Positions 1 through 7,286 of a stretch of DNA of 28,292 nucleotides are shown here, one piece after another (position 1 is the first letter of the stretch; every line of letters begins with the position of its first letter). The notes beneath the pieces were generated by a model, which did not search any database, was not told where the DNA came from, and saw only the letters and a list, made by a program, of their open reading frames with translations. The translations under genes and the position numbers were made by a program. This DNA comes from Chrysochromulina tobinii (taxonomy: Eukaryota; Haptophyta; Prymnesiales; Chrysochromulinaceae). The DNA is taken from assembly GCA_001275005.1 (NCBI GenBank), contig JWZX01002765.1, forward strand, positions 1-28,292. The letters are read 5' to 3'.

Positions 1-235
1 CTGCGGCGCCGCTTGGCGCCGCTGCGCGGCGCAATTTTGTTGCGCGCTGCGCGCGCAAAATATCTCTACCAGTATCGAAAAGTCGCCGCGAATACCATAA
101 TATCTTCGCACCACCCGTCCTGCTGTCTGTATCTAATCCGTGCTCCAGCACGAAGATTCCACTGCGTCAGCCTTCGATTGGATCTCGCTTATTTTGTGCG
201 TGTGGGAGAGTGTGAATGTGAACGCGGGGCCTCCA

Positions 236-1587
236 ATGGAGAACGAAGCATATGGCGCTTTCGTTGGCATAGACGTCGACTCAACTCTACCCGTCTTCAC
301 GCTTGGCCTCATCGGCGGCACCGAGTACATGGATGCGGACGACAGCGCCACGGTACGGCCGCGGCAAGGTCTCCAGGTTTTCAAGCGCGCCGTCGCCTTC
401 TTCAAGACACGCGGCGTCACCGAGGTCGTGCACTGCGGCAACGTGATCCACTCGGCGAATGCGGGCACGGGCACGCAGTTTACGGCGCTGCAAGACATGG
501 AGACCGAGCGCGGGCGCTTGGGCCGCGCTCGCTGGCACTTTGCCGCCGGCCCGGCCGACGTCGTCAACTTTTCGGGTGCACCCGGAGGCGTCCTCGGGGC
601 GTTGAAGGCGTCGCGCGACGAGTCCGCCGCGGCTGCTGGACGCTCCTATTATGCCGCCTTTCCGGCCGCGCAGTGGCGACTGCTGGTGCGTGCGACCGCC
701 GCGGCTGCTCCGACCACCGCTGCGCCTGCCACTGCGACCGTCGCCGCTGCCGCCGCTGCTGCTCAGTCTGCTGCTCCGACCACCGCTGCGCCTGCCACTG
801 CTACCGCCGCCGCTGCCGCCGCTGCTGCTCAGTCTGCTGCTCCGTGCGCCTGCCACTGCTCACCAGCGCACACGCTCGGCGCGCGCAGGTGCTCGATGCC
901 TTCGACGGCGTCAATCCGGCCTCGGTGCCGACGTGGGGCGACGCGCCGCCCCTCGCCAAGCTGGGGGAGGCGCAGCTCGTCTGGCTCAGCGCGCAGCTGA
1001 GCGTGGCCGCCAGCACAGGCGAAAAGGCCCTGCTGGTGTGCCACGTGCCCATCGCGGCGCTTCAGAACAGCGCAGCCGTTGGCGAGCGGCTCGCGGCGGC
1101 GCCGGGCGTCGTGATGGCGGTGCTCTCGCTGGGCGACGGCACGGGCAGCCACCACGTAGACTCGAGCGGCATGCATCACCTCTCTCTACGGGCGGCCGCC
1201 GACCTCGGCGCCAACGTCGATGCGTTCGGTGTACTCACCGTGTACGCTGACACGATGAAGCTTGAGATGCGCGGCGCGGCGCCCGACGCGAGCCGATGCC
1301 CGCACGGCTGGCCGTCGGAGCTGCCCTTCGCGCCCCGTGGCGGCCAGCTCGTGACGAGCGAGCAGTCTGCTGCATGGATGGCAAGCTTCGTCTCCTTCTG
1401 GCTGGTGCTCATCTCGACGCTGCTAGCGCCCATGAGCGCCGCGATGCGCATGCTCACATCGAACGCGGACGCCGGCGCGGCGGCCGAGCACGGCGGCCTC
1501 GATCCCGATGCAGGGGCGCCGAGTGCGGGGCGGGCTCAGCGCAAGCCCACGGCCGACATTGTCGAGGAGTCTCCTGACAACGTGTGA
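236..1587 (+). CDS. ADPRM-like calcineurin-fold phosphoesterase homologue, probably catalytically dead, C-terminal membrane anchor
   Basis: Two exons, join 236-685 and 889-1587, 382 residues. Exon 1 ends in QWRLL and exon 2 opens with VLDAFD, which rebuilds the strand found in Mn-dependent ADP-ribose/CDP-alcohol diphosphatases (ADPRM family). Family landmarks then follow in order: AQLVWLSAQL, EKALLVCHVPI and DAFGVLTVYADTMKLEMRG. The expected metal motifs are changed: the first Asp block reads LGLIGGTEY, the GD motif reads HCGNVIH, the GNHE block reads AGPAD, and the GHTH block reads LGDGTG. Only the histidine of CHVPI remains. A hydrophobic helix (MASFVSFWLVLISTLLAPM) near the C-terminus suggests a tail or GPI-like anchor. 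ATG 236 is the first ATG in frame. Family assignment is by remembered motif order; a pseudoenzyme role is inference. Confidence 0.72.
686..888 (+). other. Intron of the ADPRM-like gene, containing a 66-bp tandem repeat
   Basis: The phase-0 intron has donor GTGCGT at 686 and acceptor GCGCAG ending at 888. It is required because the family fold continues from frame 2 into frame 1. It is largely filled by about 2.3 copies of a 66-bp unit beginning CTGCTCCG at 705, 771 and 837. Unit length is a multiple of three and has no stop, so both frames stay open through it. Confidence 0.72.
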
Positions 1588-1597
1588 CGAACCACCC

Positions 1598-1617
1598 GTC
1601 GTGGCGCGTGCCACGAC
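1598..1617 (+). repeat. Perfect 8-bp stem hairpin just after the stop codon
   Basis: GTCGTGGC, a 4-nt loop, then GCCACGAC, starting 10 bp after the stop at 1587. It could be a 3' UTR structure of the ADPRM-like transcript. Confidence 0.6.
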
Positions 1618-1874
1618 CGTGGAGCCAAGTGACAGGCAGGGGCGCGCGCGCCCCCGGTGCATGCTTTTACACAATAGCGGGTGGCGTGCGTATGCCGTAT
1701 CTAGAGTGAAAGTGAGGTGAATGGTGACGCCTGTATAGGCGAGTGAATGCCCGACCGAAACTGCGACGGGGCTCCTCGGGTAGAGGGGAGCCAGCCGGTA
1801 AGAACCTGCCTGAGGGGGACCTCGGAGGCATAGGGGTCGTTGAGCCAGGGCATGGCTTGATTCAGGAATAACTC

Positions 1875-2005
1875 ATGAGTTAAGATCACACAGGCACATG
1901 TATGAGTTACTCAACTCAAAGATCACAAAGGACCTTGTAACTCAAACTCAAGATCACACAACACCTCGTGACTCAAAACTCAAATCCTCAACTCAAGATC
2001 TTGCG
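1875..2005 (+). repeat. ACTCAAGATCACA minisatellite, block 1
   Basis: Degenerate tandem units centred on AAGATCACA at 1882, 1919, 1950 and 1995 (the last reads AAGATCTTG), separated by ACTCAAACTC-type spacers. Spacing is 31 to 45 bp. The shared substring AAGATCACAAAGGACCT recurs in block 2. Confidence 0.7.
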
Positions 2006-2210
2006 TTCTTGTGGAGTCACGACAGCTCCCCCCGCCAGGCCGCGGGGCTTCGTCTGCCTCTTCCTTGTCATCCTCGCAGTCCTCCTCGAGTCCCTTCCCT
2101 CCCTTTCGTGGCAAGGGAGGCCGACCCTCTCTCTGTTGATGGACCAGCGCCGCGTGCGTACATCGCGCCTACCGCCTTTGAGCAGGCGCGGGAAGCCATG
2201 TCTGAGAACG

Positions 2211-2260
2211 GGAGACGACCAGAGAGGATTCGCAGGGAGACGACCAGAGAGGATTCGCAG
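2211..2260 (+). repeat. Exact 25-bp tandem duplication
   Basis: Two identical adjacent copies beginning GGAGACGACCAGAGAGG, lying between the two minisatellite blocks. Confidence 0.85.
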
Positions 2261-2549
2261 GGGGCGACCTCTTCCGAGTCGGCCGCTACGTCAGCACCGG
2301 GGCAGGCGATGTCGTGCGCGATTCCCATAGAAAAATGCGCCATTGCGTTCGTCGACACTGCACACCCTTTTCAAGGTTCCTATTTCGGAAATTTGCGGAT
2401 AAGTTTTGACTCAGGGGGTTATTAGCTTTCGGAAGCTTTCGGGGCGGCATGTGTTGAGATCGCGCGCACGCTCTGGACTACGGGTCCTCGCAGGTGAGCG
2501 GCATGCCGTGCGAAACAATTGGTCCGTTTCGTTGTGTGGGGAATTGAGT

Positions 2550-2665
2550 TGCGACTCAAAACTCAAGATCACAAAGGACCTCGTAACTCAAACTCAAGAT
2601 CACACAGCACCTCTTAACTCACGACTCAAGATCACACAGCAACTCTTAACTCAACCCAACTCATC
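2550..2665 (+). repeat. ACTCAAGATCACA minisatellite, block 2
   Basis: Same unit and orientation as block 1, with AAGATCACA at 2565, 2596 and 2628 (period 31 to 32). The segment between the blocks is about 545 bp, so the blocks bracket it like direct repeats. Confidence 0.72.
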
Positions 2666-3205
2666 TGAATCAAGGGATGCCCTGCTCCAGGGTCGAGCTC
2701 GAGGGTGTGCGTAACGGTTTTCACGTAAACGCCAACGCAAAATAGCGTAGGCGAGGCGCCGGTCCCAAGCATGGGCGCGCCGGAGATCCCGAAGCCGACG
2801 ATCGTAAAACGATCCCGAACCCTCGACGATGGTCGATGCATGATAATTGATATCGAGCGACCACTTCGCACCACAAGCACAGTGAGATGTGAGTGAGCCG
2901 GTTCTGCGTTAATACGTTCTGGACCACCTAACATTCAATCTACGATATGCGATAGATCGAGCGAATCTTTTGTCGTAAGTCCGGTCGTGTTCACAGCAGG
3001 TGGTCTGTGAGCATCGCTTCACGCTGCACGCTCTTCCGCCTCTTCACGGGACGCGCGGCGAGACGCACAGCGAGACGCCGGACGGCAGTCGGGATTTCCC
3101 CCGCCACCCGCCCCGGACAGGTGACAGTCATCGCGACACATCGCATACGATCCCCTGCCAGTGACTGCACAGCACACGTGCCACACGGTGGTCGGCAGCG
3201 CTCGC

Positions 3206-5188
3206 TCACATGCCCGGCTTGAGCTGGTAGTCGGAGTACGACATGCTCTCCGACATGTACCGGTACAGCGGGACGGCCTGGGTGCCGCGCAGCCCCGCGC
3301 GCAGGTTCATGCAGTAGGCGCAGCAGCAGAAGAGCGAGAGCACGGCCACGGCGCACGACGCGACCATGGCCACCGGGTAGAAGATCCACAGTGTGCCATC
3401 GAGGACCACGGTGAAGTCGTCCTGAAGCCCCATCGCGTACATGACGCCGCCGCCGCCTCCGCCGCCGCCGCCGCCGCTGCTGCCGCCGCCGCTGCTCCCC
3501 GTCGACGAGAGCGCTGTTGTCAGGTGATGCACCATGTCAGGTGTGTCGCAATCGGCACCACTCCAGCCCGCGTTACAGTGGCACTTGCCGTTGCCCAGGC
3601 AGACGCCGTTGGGTGAATGGCAGCGGCTCGGGCACGTGACCGAGCAGTCACTGCCCGCGTACCCACCCAAGCACACACACGCCCCGTGCACGCAGTTGCC
3701 GCGCTGAGAGCAGTCTGAGGCACAGAGGGACGTTGTCTGGCCGCAGTCGTCGCCGCCGTAGCCCGGGTCGCACATGCAGCTGGCGGTGGACTCGTCGCAC
3801 GCGCCGTGGCCGGTGCAGTTGCGCGGGCACACACTGCCGAGCACGACGTCGCATGCCTCACCGCCAAAGCCCACGTGGCACTCGCACACGCTGTCGAGGC
3901 ACAGGCCGTGGCCCGAGCAGTTCTTGGCGCACGTCTGCACGACGAGCGAGCAATCGCCCGCAGTGAATCCGTCATCACAGAAGCACGTGCCGTTGAAGCA
4001 GGTGCCGTGCCCCGTGCAGTTGCCCGGGCAGCCGCCGCGCACGATGCTGCAGTCGAAGCCGGCAAAGCCAATCTCACACTCACACCCATACGAGATCAGG
4101 CCTGCCGAGCTCACTTGCGCCGAGCAGAAGCCATGCCCCGAGCAGTTCATCGGGCACGCGGCGGCGACGAGGTCGCACGCGAGCCCCTCGAAGCCTGCGT
4201 CGCATCGGCACTCGCCCATGACGCACGCGCCATGCGCCGAGCAGTTGGCCGGGCAGCCGGCGAAGGCGCTCACGAGGTTGCAGGAGGGGCCAGTGAATCC
4301 TGGCTCGCAGAGGCAGGTGCCGTTGCGAAGGCACTCGCCGTGGCCAGTGCAGTTGCCCAAGCAGCCGCCCGTCACGAGCGTGCAGTCCGAGCCGCCAAAG
4401 CCCACGTCGCACTGGCACTCGTGGCCGACGCAAACGCCGTGCCCGGTGCAGTTGCCTGGGCAGGCTGACGTGGCCATCGAGCAGTCAGCGCCAGTGAAGC
4501 CGGGCTCGCAGCTGCAGAGGGGATCCCCGGTGAGGTCGTGTGAGCAGATGCCGTGACCCGAGCAGTTGGCCACGCACAGTTGCGCCACGTACTGGCAGTA
4601 CCCGCCCGTGTAGCCCGCATGGCACCTGCAAAGGCCCTGCACGCAGATGCCGTTGCCGTTGCAGTTGTCCTGGCACGAATGCGTCGGGTTGGAGCAGTCG
4701 ACGCCAGCATAGCCGTCGGCGCATTGGCACGCGCCATCCTCGCACGCGCCGTGCGACGAGCAATTCCCCGGGCAGAGCGGCTCGGCCGCGAGCATCGTCG
4801 CGATCTCGTACCGGTTGTGCGGGAACTCAGTGCCTGCCGAGGCGAGGTAGACGGCGTTGTGCGAGAGCGAGCGGACGCGGTGATCCTCCTGGTTGGGATA
4901 GCCCGCGTGTAGCCGCACTACACCTCCGACCACGAAACCGTGCGTGCTCACCACCGGCAGCACCGTGTCGCCGATCGAGGTGCTCGTTGAGAGCTCCGAC
5001 TCCGCAAGCGCGTCCGCGGAGAGCGCGGCGGAGGTTGTGAGGCTGGTCGCGGCGGCGAGAACGATATGAGCGCTCCCGTGCGGTGACTCCGCCGGCTGCA
5101 GCTGCGTGCCCTCACGGAGCTGGTCCTGCAACGCAAGCACGGCTGAGAGGATCACGCAGCTGATACCAGCACGGAGCCTTATCACCAT
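3206..5188 (-). CDS. EGF-repeat type I membrane protein (12 EGF-like modules)
   Basis: A 660-residue single-exon protein beginning at a true ATG (5186-5188). Residues 1-20 are a signal peptide (hydrophobic ISCVILSAVLAL). Residues 60-135 form a beta-rich segment of the type that ends EIATML. Residues 139-547 hold twelve EGF/tenascin-like modules, C-x3-C-x3-HG-x-C-x-C-x5-G-x2-C in form. Ten of the twelve open with N-C-S or N-C-T, an N-glycosylation sequon that includes the second cysteine of the module. A poly-glycine linker precedes one membrane helix (about 601-627) and a 33-residue cytoplasmic tail rich in tyrosine (YRYM, YSDYQL). An adhesion or receptor role at the cell surface is inference. 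Divergent from twinfilin. Confidence 0.93.
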   Translation of the reverse strand: MVIRLRAGISCVILSAVLALQDQLREGTQLQPAESPHGSAHIVLAAATSLTTSAALSADALAESELSTSTSIGDTVLPVVSTHGFVVGGVVRLHAGYPNQEDHRVRSLSHNAVYLASAGTEFPHNRYEIATMLAAEPLCPGNCSSHGACEDGACQCADGYAGVDCSNPTHSCQDNCNGNGICVQGLCRCHAGYTGGYCQYVAQLCVANCSGHGICSHDLTGDPLCSCEPGFTGADCSMATSACPGNCTGHGVCVGHECQCDVGFGGSDCTLVTGGCLGNCTGHGECLRNGTCLCEPGFTGPSCNLVSAFAGCPANCSAHGACVMGECRCDAGFEGLACDLVAAACPMNCSGHGFCSAQVSSAGLISYGCECEIGFAGFDCSIVRGGCPGNCTGHGTCFNGTCFCDDGFTAGDCSLVVQTCAKNCSGHGLCLDSVCECHVGFGGEACDVVLGSVCPRNCTGHGACDESTASCMCDPGYGGDDCGQTTSLCASDCSQRGNCVHGACVCLGGYAGSDCSVTCPSRCHSPNGVCLGNGKCHCNAGWSGADCDTPDMVHHLTTALSSTGSSGGGSSGGGGGGGGGGVMYAMGLQDDFTVVLDGTLWIFYPVAMVASCAVAVLSLFCCCAYCMNLRAGLRGTQAVPLYRYMSESMSYSDYQLKPGM

Positions 5189-5513
5189 AGCGAGTGTCGG
5201 AGACCAAATCGGGACGCATTGTCACACCTCCGCCACGGGGGCCTCCAGGGTGTTACCCTTGCTCCCAAGCGGTCCCCCCCACCCCACTAGGTGTGCCCGC
5301 ATGCGCCAGGCCGCTCGGCATGCATAGGGGGCTCTTTATATGATTATATCCGGCCGCGGGCCGAACGCACGTACTCCGAAACTTCCCGTGCTCCGTGACC
5401 AGCCGTGGCCCCCTGCTTGGAAAACACACAATCACAAAACCACACATAGCCTGCGTCCAGATGTTTCCTTTTTGGACATTCCGTCGCGCGAACCGAGCAA
5501 TACCAAGCTCTTG
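5189..5513. promoter_or_regulatory. Divergent promoter region between EGF protein and twinfilin, with TATA-like box
   Basis: TTTATA at 5335-5340 followed by ATTATAT at 5343-5349 lies about 170 bp ahead of the chosen twinfilin ATG. A C-rich run sits near 5273. An upstream ATG at 5340 falls inside the TATA-like stretch and is unlikely to be the start. Confidence 0.45.
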
Positions 5514-6524
5514 ATGTCGCTCGCAGCCTTCCCGCTCGCGCCGGCGCTCACGGAGGCGTTCAACGCGAAAGTAGCGCGCGCGCTCAAGGTGGGCATTGCG
5601 AGCGAGACCTTCGTCCTCGAGCAGCAGTTTCCAGCCAACGCCGGCGCCGAGGCGGCCGACTTTGCCGCCATCAAGGCCACGCTCACCGCCACCCAGCCGT
5701 GCTACGTGCTCTTCCGCTCGGATGCGGGCGAGTGGGCGCTGATGGCGTACGTGCCCGACGACGGACCGGTCAAGCAGAAGATGCTCTACTCGTCCGCCAA
5801 GGCCACGCTGCTTCGCGAGCTCGGCGGCTCCGAGCAGCTGCCAAAGGAGGTGCACTGGTCGAGCCTGGACGAAGTCGCGCTCGCCGAGGAGCAGAGCGCG
5901 ACCGCGCGCGCCGCCGAGCTCGAGTCGGCCATGACCGCGGTCGAGAAGCTGAAGATCGAGGGCGCCCGGCTGGAGGCAATCGAGGCGGCGGGCGAGAAGA
6001 TGAGCTCGGTCGTGGGCCTCTCGTTCCCAATGACTGAGCCAGCCAAAGCTGGGCTGAGTGCCTTCGTCGCGGGCACGACCGGCGTGCTCTTGCTCGCCAT
6101 CGACAAGGAAACGATCGTGTGCAAGGCCTCCGCGCCCGCGGGCACGCCCCAGGACGTCGCCGCGCTGCTGCCCGCCGCCGAGCCGTGCTACTGCTTGTAC
6201 CGGTGGAAGCACGATCGCGAGGGTGTGAGCGCAACGGCGGTCCTCTTCGCCTATTTCTGCCCTGACGAAGCGCCCGTGCGCCTCAAGATGCTCCACGCGT
6301 CCACCAAGGGCGCCATGCTTCAGTCGCTGCCCAGCCTCGGCGTCGAGGTGACCAAGAGTATTGAGGGCCTTGAGGTGTCAGAGCTCACCGATGCGGAGCT
6401 GATGACTCTGGTCTACGGCACACAGCGGGAGGTCGCCGCGACGATCACCAAGGCGGCGCCCAAGGGTGGCCGCCGCCTCATCAAGAAGAAGTCGTCCGAG
6501 GACACCGCGGTCGATCTGGAATAG
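5514..6524 (+). CDS. Twinfilin (two ADF-H domains)
   Basis: Actin-monomer-binding protein, 336 residues from ATG 5514 (MSLAAFPLAP), close to the usual twinfilin length. First ADF-H domain about residues 1-137, with YVLFR at 64 and YVPDDGPVKQKMLYSSAKATL around 80. Second ADF-H domain about 170-300, with CPDEAPVRLKMLHASTKGAM around 249 and TDAELMTLVYG closing it. The tail carries RRLIKKK at 320-326, the basic segment where twinfilins bind capping protein and phosphoinositides. The frame stays open to ATG 5340, but that stretch resembles nothing and overlaps the TATA-like box. Family call rests on the duplicated ADF-H signature plus tail. Confidence 0.93.
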   Translation: MSLAAFPLAPALTEAFNAKVARALKVGIASETFVLEQQFPANAGAEAADFAAIKATLTATQPCYVLFRSDAGEWALMAYVPDDGPVKQKMLYSSAKATLLRELGGSEQLPKEVHWSSLDEVALAEEQSATARAAELESAMTAVEKLKIEGARLEAIEAAGEKMSSVVGLSFPMTEPAKAGLSAFVAGTTGVLLLAIDKETIVCKASAPAGTPQDVAALLPAAEPCYCLYRWKHDREGVSATAVLFAYFCPDEAPVRLKMLHASTKGAMLQSLPSLGVEVTKSIEGLEVSELTDAELMTLVYGTQREVAATITKAAPKGGRRLIKKKSSEDTAVDLE

Positions 6525-6650
6525 GAATTCGTGCCCGTCTCGCAGCCGTTGAGTGCCTTGGCTTTGGCGGGGCGCAATGCACCGCCTCCGCCGCCGCCAC
6601 ACCCTCATGGCTCTCTCCCTCCGTCAGCAGTGGCGTTGGGCGCATTGGGA

Positions 6651-7139
6651 ATGAGTATCGCCGCAGCCGCCGCGGCCCGGCGTCCTGTCCACGATCCGAG
6701 CAACGCACCAACCCTGACGCCCAAAGGCTGCACGGCGGGCACGAACCCATTTGACACGCGATTCAGCCAAATCCTCAACGCGAGCAACCGCGCGGCGCCC
6801 AAAGCGCCGCCCCAGGCGTGGGGCGGGCTAGGTGCCCCCAAGAATTCGGCAGAGGCAGGCGGGCTCCGTGCTTTGGGCGCCGCCGCCGCGGCGGCGGCGG
6901 TCTCGAAACCCCGAGCGCCGGTCTTGCAAGGGGCTGGAAAGGTCTCGAAACGTGGTCGATTCTGTGCCGTGTGTGGTCGATACTGTGCCGACGAGACTGT
7001 GCCGTGTACCGCGTGCGGTTGGCTATACGCGGCACCCGAGTTGCGGCCCACAGCTCCTGCGCCTGCGCCTGCGCCTGCGCCTGCTCCTGCGCCCGCGGTC
7101 CACTGCTCCAGTGATAGGCCCGAGTTGGAATATCTGTGA
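6651..7139 (+). CDS. Small alanine/proline-rich zinc-ribbon protein
   Basis: 162 residues from the first in-frame ATG. Residues 1-100 are low-complexity with two alanine runs. Residues 105-122 form a CAVCGRYC...CTAC knuckle pair, a compact zinc ribbon. A PAPAPAP tail comes from GCGCCT repeats. It follows twinfilin by 126 bp and precedes the PCIF1-like gene. A canonical AATAAA lies 15 bp after the stop, which supports a real transcript end. No family recognised. The open frame extends upstream of 6651 without an ATG, so an upstream exon is possible. Confidence 0.5.
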   Translation: MSIAAAAAARRPVHDPSNAPTLTPKGCTAGTNPFDTRFSQILNASNRAAPKAPPQAWGGLGAPKNSAEAGGLRALGAAAAAAAVSKPRAPVLQGAGKVSKRGRFCAVCGRYCADETVPCTACGWLYAAPELRPTAPAPAPAPAPAPAPAVHCSSDRPELEYL

Positions 7140-7153
7140 AGCCGTGCCTTTCA

Positions 7154-7159
7154 AATAAA
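7154..7159 (+). terminator. AATAAA poly(A) signal
   Basis: Canonical hexamer 15 bp after the stop of the zinc-ribbon ORF. Confidence 0.5.
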
Positions 7160-7180
7160 TTTTCAAGAACATACGGTTAC

Positions 7181-7228
7181 GTTCATACTTCTTCGCGGAT
7201 AATCCTGAGTTCCCATGCGAGTATGAAC
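7181..7228 (+). repeat. 9-bp inverted repeat GTTCATACT / AGTATGAAC
   Basis: Arms at 7181-7189 and 7220-7228 with a 30-nt loop. It lies 42 bp past the zinc-ribbon stop and ends 7 bp before the TTCACAGCCAATGG element, so it could belong to either the upstream 3' end or the downstream promoter. Confidence 0.6.
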
Positions 7229-7234
7229 AGCAAG

Positions 7235-7250
7235 TTCACAGCCAATGGTT
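7235..7250 (+). promoter_or_regulatory. TTCACAGCCAATGG element, copy 1
   Basis: TTCACAGCCAATGGTT, 52 bp upstream of ATG 7287 of the PCIF1-like gene. It has a CCAAT core with conserved flanks and shares 13 identical bases with copies at 14768 and 25108. Confidence 0.65.
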
Positions 7251-7286
7251 CACACCGCGTCCCGTCGATCCGCACAGAAAATCAAA

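Larger units (their letters stand above)
1588..3205. other. Long intergenic region without a supported gene
   Basis: About 1.6 kb between two convergent genes. It has lower GC than the genes. It holds two minisatellite blocks (1875-2005 and 2550-2665) and an exact two-copy 25-bp tandem repeat (2211-2260). Open frames such as 1898-2425 run through the minisatellite and give low-complexity peptides with no family resemblance, so I call no gene. I see no tRNA or rRNA. Confidence 0.6.

Noticed and set aside
13-1587. Single uninterrupted 524-residue plus-strand frame over the first gene
   Set aside because: It begins at TTG and its first 290 residues are arginine/cysteine noise; the family fold before 686 lies in another frame, so splicing explains the data better.
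1898-2425. 175-residue frame in the long intergenic region
   Set aside because: Begins inside the minisatellite, uses low-complexity sequence and lacks any recognisable motif.
1875-2665. CRISPR-like array
   Set aside because: Units are degenerate, adjacent or variably spaced, without unique spacers, and the window is eukaryotic.
3774-4556. 260-residue plus-strand frame opposite the EGF array
   Set aside because: Its apparent repeats mirror the EGF modules on the other strand; no independent evidence.
5253-6296. 347-residue minus-strand frame opposite twinfilin
   Set aside because: Starts at a non-ATG codon, has no family resemblance and overlaps both ADF-H domains.
7235-7250. Spliced-leader-like sequence (AGCCAATGG versus dinoflagellate-type leaders)
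   Set aside because: Only a short GCCA core is shared, and one copy is inverted relative to its gene; a promoter element fits better.
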